Source of the DNA: a virus
Virus record (IMG/VR): IMGVR_UViG_3300010148_000071
Span: 1-30,363 of that record
DNA: 30,363 nt
Reading direction: 5' to 3' (one strand)
The notes below the pieces were generated by a model. It was not told where the DNA came from. It did not search any database and saw only the letters and a program-made list of their open reading frames with translations. How positions within the stretch are numbered: the stretch's first letter is position 1; the number at the start of each line of letters is the position of its first letter. This document shows, piece by piece, positions 15,350 to 22,040 of the stretch. The position numbers and the translations under genes are program-made.

Positions 15350-15553
15350 ATGACTAAAAATAATATTATAAAAAACCTCCCTCCTTACTTAACGGAAAAA
15401 GAAAAAGCAGAGATGGAAGATAAAGAGCAAGAAATAAGAGATACTGCTTTTGGTTTAGCCAATATAATAGAAAGCTTTTATGAAGAGTATAATTTAAATA
15501 CTTATAAAGAAATAATCCAATACTTTCAAGATAAAGAGAAAGAGATTAAATAA
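15350..15553 (+). CDS. Early hypothetical protein, 67 aa
   Basis: I use ATG 15350; a TTG two codons upstream is a worse start. AAGGG at 15339-15343 may serve as ribosome site. The product is helical and strongly acidic/basic (LTEKEKAEMEDKEQEIRD). The stop overlaps the next start by one base. It is not recognised. Confidence 0.6.
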   Translation: MTKNNIIKNLPPYLTEKEKAEMEDKEQEIRDTAFGLANIIESFYEEYNLNTYKEIIQYFQDKEKEIK

Positions 15554-15864
15554 TGTATTGCGTTCAATGCGATAATAAATTTTCAGCTCAACAATATAAT
15601 TCTTACTTAAAAATGTGTAATTATTGTTCTGGAAAACAAAGGTTTAGTATGGAAGTAGAGTTTGAGCACCCCACGTTAGATTTTGGGGTGCTTTTATCTG
15701 ATACCCTAACAAGGTTATGCCTAGAATTTAAAGAGGCTAAAAGCGAAGGATTTCACCCTAGTTTAGGAGCTTGCCCTAGAATTAAAATATTAAGTGCTAA
15801 AGATAATTTTACAGGAGAATTAATTAACCCTAATTTGATAAACAAAATGTTGGAGAAAAAATGA
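15553..15864 (+). CDS. Small zinc-finger-like protein, 103 aa
   Basis: The N-terminus MYCVQCDN...CNYCSGK (residues 3-25) has two C-x2-C pairs and looks like a treble-clef or ribbon zinc site. The rest is mixed and ends in a lysine-rich tail. An intrinsic-terminator-like hairpin lies within the coding sequence (15665-15695). No family is recognised; regulation or nucleic acid binding is possible. Confidence 0.6.
   Translation: MYCVQCDNKFSAQQYNSYLKMCNYCSGKQRFSMEVEFEHPTLDFGVLLSDTLTRLCLEFKEAKSEGFHPSLGACPRIKILSAKDNFTGELINPNLINKMLEKK
15665..15695 (+). terminator. Terminator-like hairpin inside a coding sequence
   Basis: AGCACCCC (15665-15672) and GGGGTGCT (15685-15692) form a perfect 8-pair stem with a 12-base loop, followed by TTTT. 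It falls 37 codons into the zinc-finger-like gene, where it could act as an attenuator. Function is inferred from form only. Confidence 0.5.
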
Positions 15865-16241
15865 GACATTCAGAAAGACAGTATTTGGAATTAGAAACTA
15901 ATTTTATAAATTTGTTTAATGCAGTTGAATCGCTTTTAACTATTACAGAAGGCGAAAATTTAGATAGCGACCAATTAAAAGCTAGGCATCTTGGGGCGTT
16001 ATCTATTAGATTAAATGATATATCAGAAAGATTTTCAAAAATTAAGCAGGAGGTTGTTAGTAACATGTTCAAAGAGGACTCCGTTAATCACACCTTGAAA
16101 CCTCCTGTATCTTTAAAAGAAGAAGAATCGAAAAAACTAATAGAGTGCGTTGAGCATTTTATTTGTATGTGGGAAAAAGTAGACGACCCTATGCCATATA
16201 GGGATATATTAAATAAATTGACAGGAGTGAATAATGACTAA
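15861..16241 (+). CDS. Early hypothetical helical protein, 126 aa
   Basis: The start overlaps the previous stop (ATGA). The product is largely helical with a coil-like middle (LSIRLNDISERFSKIKQEV) and a C-terminal WEKVDDPMPYRDILNKL segment. It has no membrane segment and no motif that I recognise. Its stop overlaps the following small gene. Confidence 0.6.
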   Translation: MRHSERQYLELETNFINLFNAVESLLTITEGENLDSDQLKARHLGALSIRLNDISERFSKIKQEVVSNMFKEDSVNHTLKPPVSLKEEESKKLIECVEHFICMWEKVDDPMPYRDILNKLTGVNND

Positions 16242-16407
16242 ATCGAAACAAGCTAAAAGACTTAAAAGGCAAAAAGCAAAAAGAAAAAACGCCAATATGC
16301 AACAAAATGGATTGTCTTACAATAAAAAACAGGAGCTAGAAAAAAGCAAAAAATATAGTAAAATAAGACCTCAAAAAAAATACGGGATTAATAATGAGTC
16401 AAAATAA
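16234..16407 (+). CDS. Very basic small protein, 57 aa
   Basis: ATG 16234 follows ACAGGAGTGA closely. More than a third of residues are K or R (MTKSKQAKRLKRQKAKRKN...), with no hydrophobic core, so it is probably disordered and nucleic acid-binding. It overlaps genes at both ends. Confidence 0.5.
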   Translation: MTKSKQAKRLKRQKAKRKNANMQQNGLSYNKKQELEKSKKYSKIRPQKKYGINNESK

Positions 16408-16624
16408 AGAAATAAAACATTATCTTAATAGTGGTTATAGCATTACGCCATTAGAGGCTTTAAAAAAGTTTGGTTGCATGAGATTAGCCGCAGTCATTTA
16501 TGATTTAAAAAATGAAGGAATGTTAATAGGTACTGAAACAATCACTTCGGATAATGGTAAAAGGTTCGCTAAATATTACGCTTTACAACCTCAAGCTAGT
16601 AAAAATCAATATAAATTATTTTAG
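16394..16624 (+). CDS. Winged-helix/HTH DNA-binding protein
   Basis: This encodes 76 residues. The pattern ITPLEALKKFGCMRLAAVIY followed by DLKNEGMLIGTETI and a terminal beta wing (KRFAKYYAL) is that of the small helix-turn-helix family (HTH_39-like) common in phages: 'IT..EAL..FG..RL...I..L...G'. It probably binds DNA as a transcriptional regulator of phage or host genes. The start is supported by GGGATTAATA at some distance; coupling to the upstream overlapping gene is likely. Confidence 0.65.
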   Translation: MSQNKEIKHYLNSGYSITPLEALKKFGCMRLAAVIYDLKNEGMLIGTETITSDNGKRFAKYYALQPQASKNQYKLF

Positions 16625-16633
16625 GAGGTTATA

Positions 16634-16801
16634 ATGATATTTGCATTAGATATTTATGAATGGATTTTAAACTTTGCAATGCTTGGTATTGCTAGTTGCT
16701 TTTGGGCATTGTTTATTATTTTATGTATTTTTATTTATTTTTGTGTCATAATGGGTATTCAAATAACTTTATCAATGTTTAAAAAAGGAGGTTTAAAATG
16801 A
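16634..16801 (+). CDS. Small membrane protein, 55 aa
   Basis: AGGAGG (16623-16628) precedes ATG 16634. Nearly the whole of residues 11-48 is hydrophobic, probably one long or two short membrane helices, ending in a KKGGLK tail. The codons for that tail (AAAGGAGG) double as the ribosome site of the next gene, and the stop overlaps its ATG. Confidence 0.6.
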   Translation: MIFALDIYEWILNFAMLGIASCFWALFIILCIFIYFCVIMGIQITLSMFKKGGLK

Positions 16802-16983
16802 GATATTACTTTGAAGCTTTGTTTAGCGCAGAGTATTTTCCATATTGGGAATTTAGTCAATTATGTATATTGTTTTTTGTTTTAAGAGTTTTGACACTAT
16901 TATATAAAATAATAAATAATCAAAAAGAAATTAAAAAAACTTTACAAACTATATTAGAAACAAGGAGATATTATGATGCTTGA
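16798..16983 (+). CDS. Small membrane protein, 61 aa
   Basis: An aromatic N-terminus (MRYYFEALFSAEYFPYWEF) leads into one membrane helix (about residues 20-38), then a polar helix with KEIKKTLQTILE. The AAAGGAGG site lies in the preceding gene. It is the second of three consecutive small membrane genes. Confidence 0.6.
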   Translation: MRYYFEALFSAEYFPYWEFSQLCILFFVLRVLTLLYKIINNQKEIKKTLQTILETRRYYDA

Positions 16984-17101
16984 TTTTATTGATAATTTTA
17001 TTGACTTATTAGAGTATTATTTAATTAAGTCTATAAGAGCATGGTTAATTGTTTTAACATTAATAGTTATATATAATTTTTTAATAACACAAGGAGTATA
17101 A
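16973..17101 (+). CDS. Small membrane protein, 42 aa
   Basis: AAGGAGATATT precedes ATG 16973, which is in the same frame as a second ATG at 16976. The product has an amphipathic N-terminal helix (FIDNFIDLLEYYLI) followed by one membrane helix (WLIVLTLIVIYNFLI). Its last codons supply AAGGAG for the next gene. Confidence 0.55.
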   Translation: MMLDFIDNFIDLLEYYLIKSIRAWLIVLTLIVIYNFLITQGV

Positions 17102-17102
17102 A

Positions 17103-17741
17103 ATGGCATTTTTAACATTAAAAAAAGAACATCACATGGATAAACCTATAATAATAGAACTTACGCAATCCCCGGGTGAAATTATAGGACAAAAAAATAA
17201 ATATTATGATAAAATTGAGTTTATTATAAAAGTTATAAATATTGGAAGTGAGTATTTATGTGCACCAAAAAATGATTTAGAACCTTACAAAATAAATATT
17301 AATCAAGAATTTGATTTTATAATGACTGAAACTTTATTTTCAAAAATTAATAATTTTGAAAAAGGTGAAAAAGTTTTTATAAATATGGCTCCTGGATCAA
17401 AAGGGATGGTTTGGGTAGTGCAATTAGCAACTGAAAATGACATTAATAAATTAAGAATCAAAACGCCTGACTATGTATTAAATAAAAATAATAAAAATGA
17501 TAGAGGTTTAGAAATAAAATGGGGTATGGCCTTTAATAATGCAACAAAATTAGTAGCTCAAACAACTACAAGTATTGATCAAAAAGATATGGTTAAAGAA
17601 ATTAAAAGAATAATTGCACCTATGTTTCAAGTTGCATGCGGCATGGAAAAAACAATTGATTTTTTAAATAAAAAACAAAAACCAGTAGAAAAACCAATTG
17701 AAGAAAAAACAAAGGAAGAAATTGAAAATGAGCTATTCTAA
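17103..17741 (+). CDS. Hypothetical protein, 212 aa, possible single-strand DNA-binding type
   Basis: AAGGAGTATAAA precedes ATG 17103. Residues ~15-120 are mostly beta strands (IIELTQSPGEIIG; YDKIEFIIKVINIG; KVFINMAPGSKGMVWVVQL), which could form an OB-like barrel. A helical region (WGMAFNNATKLVA; VKEIKRIIAPMFQVA) and an acidic, lysine-rich tail ending EEIENELF follow. A beta barrel plus an acidic tail, next to replication genes, is reminiscent of phage ssDNA-binding proteins, but no sequence motif confirms it. The C-terminal acidic tip overlaps the next gene. Confidence 0.5.
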   Translation: MAFLTLKKEHHMDKPIIIELTQSPGEIIGQKNKYYDKIEFIIKVINIGSEYLCAPKNDLEPYKININQEFDFIMTETLFSKINNFEKGEKVFINMAPGSKGMVWVVQLATENDINKLRIKTPDYVLNKNNKNDRGLEIKWGMAFNNATKLVAQTTTSIDQKDMVKEIKRIIAPMFQVACGMEKTIDFLNKKQKPVEKPIEEKTKEEIENELF

Positions 17742-17931
17742 AAGAAAATTTACAAAAAGAGAAAAATATGGAAGTTATAGCGCCGAATTGCAAAGCAAGT
17801 TTGGAGTCATAAACATTTATAGAAAAATGTTAAAAGATGGAAAAATAAAAAAAGGTGGTTCAGCGCATAATAGAATGAATAAATTATATATTCAAATATA
17901 TGAAGAAAGTTCAAAAAAAGAAACTGCATAG
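17728..17931 (+). CDS. Small basic hypothetical protein, 67 aa
   Basis: ATG 17728 with AAGGAAG upstream is preferred over an in-frame TTG at 17698. The product is lysine-rich (MSYSKRKFTKREKYGSYSAE) and helical in the second half. It sits between the ssDNA-binding candidate and the HNH nuclease and overlaps both. No family is recognised. Confidence 0.55.
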   Translation: MSYSKRKFTKREKYGSYSAELQSKFGVINIYRKMLKDGKIKKGGSAHNRMNKLYIQIYEESSKKETA

Positions 17932-18262
17932 TTTAGTTAGGCAAATTGTAATTGCTAGAGATAAAGTATGTTTAAGATGCAAAAAATCTACAAACTTGCA
18001 TGCCTCTCATATTTATCCAAGAGGGAAATATCCTAAAATGCAATTTGATCCACTCAATGTTAAGGTTTTGTGTTTAGGTTGTCATCTTTATTGGTGGCAT
18101 AAGCACCCGATAGAAGCTAAAGAATGGGCACAAAAAACTTTAGGTGGGAAAAGATTAAACAAACTAAAAAGACAAGCAAATACAATAAATAAAAGCTTGT
18201 GGGATTTTGAAGAAATAAAAAAACAACTACAAAAGGAGCTGGAGCAATATGGCAATGACTAA
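17900..18262 (+). CDS. HNH endonuclease
   Basis: This encodes 120 residues. C24-x2-C27 and C58-x2-C61 form the structural zinc site. The HNH elements are ASHIYP (His37), the DPLN segment (Asn53) and CHLYW (His62). This is a compact HNH domain typical of phage-encoded nucleases. In many phages an HNH protein beside the terminase helps packaging, but here it lies among replication genes, so recombination or replication processing or a free-standing homing role are possible. It does not interrupt any gene. The start overlaps the previous gene by 32 bases. Confidence 0.8.
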   Translation: MKKVQKKKLHSLVRQIVIARDKVCLRCKKSTNLHASHIYPRGKYPKMQFDPLNVKVLCLGCHLYWWHKHPIEAKEWAQKTLGGKRLNKLKRQANTINKSLWDFEEIKKQLQKELEQYGND

Positions 18263-18470
18263 AGGACTTGTTAATCAAATAATAGAGATAATGGGCAGAA
18301 ATACTGATACTTTTAAAGAGGCCGTGGAATGTTATGTGGATATAAAAAAAGAAATAATAACAATAAAAGACAGGCTATACAAGTTACATGATATGAAAAA
18401 AGAAATAAAAGCAATAAAAAACACACAGATTGATATTTTAAAAATGATAAACAAAATGGAGCAAAAATAA
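18249..18470 (+). CDS. Small coiled-coil protein, 73 aa
   Basis: GGAGCAAT precedes ATG 18249. From about residue 10 the product is one long helix with heptad hydrophobics (DIKKEIITIKDRLYKLHDMK). It is coupled to the replication-initiator-like gene through TAATG. It could be an accessory to the replication protein; the family is unknown. Confidence 0.6.
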   Translation: MAMTKGLVNQIIEIMGRNTDTFKEAVECYVDIKKEIITIKDRLYKLHDMKKEIKAIKNTQIDILKMINKMEQK

Positions 18471-19378
18471 TGGCAAAACGATTTATAGATACTAAAATAT
18501 GGGATAAAGCCTGGTTTAGAAAGTTATCTTCAAAAAATAAACTTTTTTGGATTTATTTATTAACTAAATGTGATCATGCTGGAATATGGGATGCTGATTG
18601 GGAAGCAGTAGAATTTTTAATTGGTGAATGGGTTAGTTTTGAAGAATTACCAACCGAAATAACTTCTAAAATGAATTATATAAAAGGAGATAATCAGTAT
18701 TTTATACCAGCTTTTATTGAGTTTCAATATGGAAGTTTGAGAGAAAATTCAAAACCTCATTTAAGTGTTATTAAAAGACTAACAGAAAAAGGGTTGCTAA
18801 ACCCTAAGGAAAGTGTATCTAATACCCTTAAAGATAAAGATAAAGCTAAAGTTAAATTAAAAGATAAAAAAAAAAGAGGCGAAGAATGGACATTAAAAGT
18901 AGTTAAGATTGCAAAACAATTAAAATTAGATGGAAAGATTACAATTGCTTTTGTTAATTACTGGACAGAATCAAATGAAAACGGTAGAAAAATGAAATAT
19001 GAAATGCAAAAAACGTTTGATATTAAAAGGCGATTAATAAAATGGCGAGATAATAACACAGAATGGACAAATAATAAGATTAATACAAGAAAATCTTTTG
19101 AATCTAGTTTTACAAAATTAAAATCTGGAATAGGCTACAAAGCTTGGTGTTCTAAATGTGGAAAGAAAGAAATGCCTGCAGACTTTTTTGCTATTAAAAA
19201 AGGTTCTAGTTGTTGTGCAGTTGATTATCTTAATAAAGAACTAAATATAAAAAATAAAAAAACAACTATTAAAAATAATTTAAATCAAAGTGATGAAGAA
19301 TTTATTGATTTTAATAGTTTTAAAGAAAAAAATCCAGGAGCTAAAGGGTTAAATCATTTAAGTAAATATTTAAAATGA
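18470..19378 (+). CDS. Replication-initiator-like protein (winged helix, with zinc-binding C-terminus)
   Basis: This encodes 302 residues. The N-terminus (RFIDTKIWDKAWFRKL, then FWIYLLTKCDHAGIWDADW) is the recurrent start of phage replisome-organiser or gpO-like proteins, with a winged-helix domain over about residues 1-110. A lysine-rich linker (about 115-135) and a helical middle follow. Residues ~223-248 hold WCSKCGKKE...SCCAVDY, a probable zinc site. It would bind the phage origin and recruit host helicase. No helicase, primase or polymerase is found nearby. It is coupled to genes on both sides. Confidence 0.65.
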   Translation: MAKRFIDTKIWDKAWFRKLSSKNKLFWIYLLTKCDHAGIWDADWEAVEFLIGEWVSFEELPTEITSKMNYIKGDNQYFIPAFIEFQYGSLRENSKPHLSVIKRLTEKGLLNPKESVSNTLKDKDKAKVKLKDKKKRGEEWTLKVVKIAKQLKLDGKITIAFVNYWTESNENGRKMKYEMQKTFDIKRRLIKWRDNNTEWTNNKINTRKSFESSFTKLKSGIGYKAWCSKCGKKEMPADFFAIKKGSSCCAVDYLNKELNIKNKKTTIKNNLNQSDEEFIDFNSFKEKNPGAKGLNHLSKYLK

Positions 19379-19650
19379 AAAAAAAAGAAAATATAATTGA
19401 ATATATATTAAGGACTCAAGAGTATTTTAGATATCGAAAGTTTGAAAGAAAAAAATACAAATGTAGAACTGAAAATGTAGATGCTTATATTTTTTTATGT
19501 AATGAATGTAACAGCTTATGGTCTTATGTTGAATCATATATAAATACAAGAAAATGGTTAAAATACTCTGAACAAATAATGCCTAAGTTAGGAAAAAAAA
19601 ATAAAACTTGTCCAGATTGTAAAAGGAAAATAAATAATGAAAATATTTAA
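19375..19650 (+). CDS. Small zinc-ribbon protein, 91 aa
   Basis: It starts inside the previous stop (ATGA). It has two cysteine pairs, CNECNSLW and CPDCKRK, about 37 residues apart, and a basic N-terminus. It is probably a zinc ribbon that binds nucleic acid. Its last codons overlap the dUTPase start. The family is not recognised. Confidence 0.6.
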   Translation: MKKKENIIEYILRTQEYFRYRKFERKKYKCRTENVDAYIFLCNECNSLWSYVESYINTRKWLKYSEQIMPKLGKKNKTCPDCKRKINNENI

Positions 19651-20074
19651 AACTAAAAAAGTAAAAACGCCTGAAAGAAACGGTAAAAATGCAGGTATTG
19701 ATTTTTTTATACCAAGTAATTTTAAAGATACTATTTTAAAACCAAATAAATCAATTGTAATTGAGTCTGGAATTAAAGTTAGATTGCCCGATAATTATTG
19801 TTTAATAGCTTTTAATAAGAGTAGTATAAGTTTAAAAGACATTATTACTGGAGCTTGTTTAATAGATGAAAATTATACTGGTCAAATACATTTTAATTTA
19901 ATAAATGTTGGAACAAATTTTTTTGAATTAAAAGCAAATCAAAAAATTGCACAATTTGTTTTAATAAAACAAAATTATTATGCGATTAAAGAATGTTTTA
20001 ATGAACAGGAATTATATAAAAACTTTAATATAAAAGAAAGGGGAGAAAATGGATTTGGATCAACAAATAAATAA
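19637..20074 (+). CDS. dut: dUTPase (deoxyuridine 5'-triphosphate nucleotidohydrolase)
   Basis: This encodes 145 residues. All five trimeric dUTPase motifs are present in order: AGIDFF (motif 1), NKSSIS (2), GACLIDENYTGQI (3, with catalytic Asp and stacking Tyr), KIAQFVLI (4) and RGENGFGSTNK (5). It converts dUTP to dUMP and diphosphate, keeping uracil out of DNA and supplying substrate to the adjacent ThyX. Motif 2 has NKSS where GRSS is usual. It overlaps the ThyX gene by 26 bases. Confidence 0.92.
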   Translation: MKIFKTKKVKTPERNGKNAGIDFFIPSNFKDTILKPNKSIVIESGIKVRLPDNYCLIAFNKSSISLKDIITGACLIDENYTGQIHFNLINVGTNFFELKANQKIAQFVLIKQNYYAIKECFNEQELYKNFNIKERGENGFGSTNK

Positions 20075-20705
20075 AAATGTAGTTACAATAAAAGTAAAAT
20101 TATCATCGTATAGCATAGATCCAATAAAATCTATGTGGTCTGCTGCTAGAAATTGCTATTATAGAGGAGATTTTTGTGATTTAGAAAAAACATATATTCA
20201 CGAAAAAGCAGTTGATTTATTAAAAAGAATAACGAAAAGAGGCCATTTATCAATTTTAGAGCAATGTTTTTTTCAATTTCAAATTTCAGGCATTAGTAGA
20301 AGTTGTTTAGCTCAATTTACCAGGCATAGAGTAGGATGGACATTTGCTGTACAATCTCAACATTATCAAAAACATGATGATTTTACTTACAAAGATTTAG
20401 AAAAATATATTGATAATAATCATAAAAAAGAATATTATGATTTAATGGAGCAAATTAATAAATTTTATAAAAAAAGTTTTGAAAATGAAATTCCTAGATA
20501 TATAGCACGGGAAGTATTACCAAATTCAACAAGTGTTCATTTAGTAGCAGCTGCTAATTTATCTTCTTTAAAACATTTCTGGGCGTTAAGAATAGCAAAA
20601 GGTAATACACCTGAAATAAGAAAACTGGCTTTTATGATGTATAACGCAGTGATTAATAAATTCCCAGACATTTCTAAAATTTTGCAAACTAACTACGAGG
20701 TATAA
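20049..20705 (+). CDS. thyX: Flavin-dependent thymidylate synthase ThyX
   Basis: This encodes 218 residues, starting at ATG 20049 behind AAGGGGAG. RHRVGWTFAVQSQHY (Arg92-His93-Arg94, Ser103) matches the ThyX signature RHR-x7-8-S. GHLSILEQ (65-72) and the C-terminal AREVLPNST...HFWALR...EIRKLA region also fit. It makes dTMP from dUMP using FAD and methylenetetrahydrofolate. Its place between dUTPase and dCMP deaminase makes a complete route to dTMP. Family and residues are clear. Confidence 0.93.
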   Translation: MDLDQQINKNVVTIKVKLSSYSIDPIKSMWSAARNCYYRGDFCDLEKTYIHEKAVDLLKRITKRGHLSILEQCFFQFQISGISRSCLAQFTRHRVGWTFAVQSQHYQKHDDFTYKDLEKYIDNNHKKEYYDLMEQINKFYKKSFENEIPRYIAREVLPNSTSVHLVAAANLSSLKHFWALRIAKGNTPEIRKLAFMMYNAVINKFPDISKILQTNYEV

Positions 20706-20706
20706 A

Positions 20707-20994
20707 ATGTCTTTAAATTTTGATGAATATAAAAAAATACATAAAGAATGCTTAGAATTATCTATTAATAAAAATAAAGATTATGGAAGTCAATCTTTAG
20801 TTAAATATAAAGAATTAGGAATGCTTATACGAATTTCAGATAAAATAGATAGGTTGGATAACTTAATATTTAATAAACAAAAAATTAATGTTTCAGATGA
20901 AAAAATTGAGGATACTCTTAAAGACGTAATTAATTATAGCACCTATATTATTATGTATCAAAGAAACAAATTAAAAAATGAAAAAACGGATTAA
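20707..20994 (+). CDS. DUF1599-like (nucleotide modification-associated domain) protein
   Basis: This encodes 95 residues, behind GAGGTATAAA. The patterns KNKDYG (about 23-28), RISDKIDRLDNLI (about 43-55) and the C-terminal EDTLKDVINYSTYIIM match DUF1599-type proteins, an all-helical family related to MazG-like nucleotide pyrophosphatases and common in phages. The conserved D/E residues would hold metal ions. It probably acts on a nucleotide in the same pathway as its neighbours; its substrate is unknown. Confidence 0.6.
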   Translation: MSLNFDEYKKIHKECLELSINKNKDYGSQSLVKYKELGMLIRISDKIDRLDNLIFNKQKINVSDEKIEDTLKDVINYSTYIIMYQRNKLKNEKTD

Positions 20995-21379
20995 TATAAA
21001 TAACTATGCTTTAGAGTTAGCAAAAGTTGCAGCGCTAAGAAGTGAAGATCCTTATGTTAAGGTAGGTTGTTGTATTATAAGACATGATAAAAGTGTTGCT
21101 AGTTTAGGATATAACGGGGCACCAGCTGGAATAGAATTAGATTGGTCTGATAGAAAAAAAAGAAGAACAAAAGTCTTACATGCAGAAGTAAATGCCTTGA
21201 GATATATAAAACCAGGAGAAGCGGCTTTGCTAGCTTGTACTTTATTACCTTGCAATTCATGTATAAAAATGATTACAGCTTATAATATTAAAACAATTGT
21301 ATATAAAGATATATATAAACTAGATCAATCAGCAATAAAGTTATGTAAAGAATGGAATATAAATCTTATACAAATTTAA
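20978..21379 (+). CDS. Deoxycytidylate (dCMP) deaminase family protein
   Basis: This encodes 133 residues. The zinc and catalytic motif HAE (68-70, Glu70 as proton shuttle) with PCNSC (Cys92, Cys95) defines the cytidine/dCMP deaminase fold. GYNGAPAG (44-51) is the typical substrate-loop motif of dCMP deaminases. It would convert dCMP to dUMP, feeding ThyX. It is the last gene before the second early promoter; no terminator stem is obvious between them. Confidence 0.88.
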   Translation: MKKRININNYALELAKVAALRSEDPYVKVGCCIIRHDKSVASLGYNGAPAGIELDWSDRKKRRTKVLHAEVNALRYIKPGEAALLACTLLPCNSCIKMITAYNIKTIVYKDIYKLDQSAIKLCKEWNINLIQI

Positions 21380-21403
21380 AAAGTAATTATATAACCCTTA
21401 CAC

Positions 21404-21458
21404 AACCCTTATAAAAAAAAAATAAACTGTTTACTTGTATTGTTTTATTTTGTATATT
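21404..21458 (+). promoter_or_regulatory. Sigma70-like early promoter P2, near copy of P1
   Basis: TTTACT (21430-21435), a 17-base spacer and TATATT (21453-21458) repeat P1 with only two changes across the 29-base core. AACCCTTA at 21404-21411 lies 18 bases upstream (19 in P1), and a second AACCCTTA lies at 21393-21400. The leader GTGATTAATAATAAAACAAC and ribosome site ACGGAG follow. Confidence 0.75.
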
Positions 21459-21493
21459 ACATCGTGATTAATAATAAAACAACGGAGACAAAC

Positions 21494-21655
21494 ATGAAAA
21501 ACTCAAAAAAAGTAGATAGAAATTCAGAATGGTGGAAACAATTTTCTGCAAAAGTTAAATCGCAAGACAAAGCCTGGAATAAAGCCGTAAATAAAAAAAC
21601 AGTTGGTTGTTCTTCTAAAGCTTTCTTTAATGGTTTTAAAGTAGAGGTTAAGTAA
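21494..21655 (+). CDS. Early hypothetical protein, 53 aa
   Basis: ATG 21494 follows ACGGAGACAAAC. An in-frame start at 21440 lies within the promoter and is rejected. The product is basic with several tryptophans (NSEWWKQF, DKAWNKAV). It is the first gene after P2. No family is recognised. Confidence 0.6.
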   Translation: MKNSKKVDRNSEWWKQFSAKVKSQDKAWNKAVNKKTVGCSSKAFFNGFKVEVK

Positions 21656-21656
21656 T

Positions 21657-21860
21657 ATGATAAATAAAGAAATAAAATTTGGCGATAGACTAGAATTAAA
21701 CTGGGAACATGATAATATTACAGTAGAGGTTATAGATATAGATGTTTGTGAAGAAAAGGGTAGGGGGAATATTTACAGTTTTATTTTAGGTGGAAGTGCT
21801 GGTTTTTATAGTTATGCTTACGAAAACCAAATTGTTAAAGTAAACGGAATAAGGAGATAG
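21657..21860 (+). CDS. Early hypothetical protein, 67 aa
   Basis: It starts one base after the previous stop. It is acidic and beta-rich (FGDRLELNWEHDNITVEVIDI; SFILGGSAGFYSY), like a small SH3- or Tudor-like barrel. No motif identifies it. Confidence 0.6.
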   Translation: MINKEIKFGDRLELNWEHDNITVEVIDIDVCEEKGRGNIYSFILGGSAGFYSYAYENQIVKVNGIRR

Positions 21861-21864
21861 TAAA

Positions 21865-22035
21865 ATGAAATATGATTCCAAAATACATTGTTACGATTGC
21901 TTAGACGAAGATGAAAATGATTTAACTATTATTACAAAAGGTAAATTTAAAAATAAATTGTTTTGTTCAGATTGCTTAGAATGGAGAAGTATTGCAACTA
22001 AATTTGTAAAATTAGCAAAAAAAGTTTTAAACTAA
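21865..22035 (+). CDS. Small zinc-finger-like protein, 56 aa
   Basis: AAGGAG at 21851-21856 precedes ATG 21865. Two C-x2-C pairs (HCYDCLDE and LFCSDCLEW) lie 24-27 residues apart, indicating one zinc site, followed by a basic helix. It is a likely regulator or binding protein; the family is unknown. Confidence 0.6.
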   Translation: MKYDSKIHCYDCLDEDENDLTIITKGKFKNKLFCSDCLEWRSIATKFVKLAKKVLN

Positions 22036-22040
22036 TAATT

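Noticed and set aside
17900-18262. HNH gene as an intron-encoded homing nuclease
   Set aside because: It does not interrupt any gene, and no self-splicing intron core or split reading frame is visible on either side.
21440-21493. Upstream extension of the first gene of the second early operon
   Set aside because: Same reason: it covers the promoter copy P2, while ACGGAG sits correctly before the ATG at 21494.
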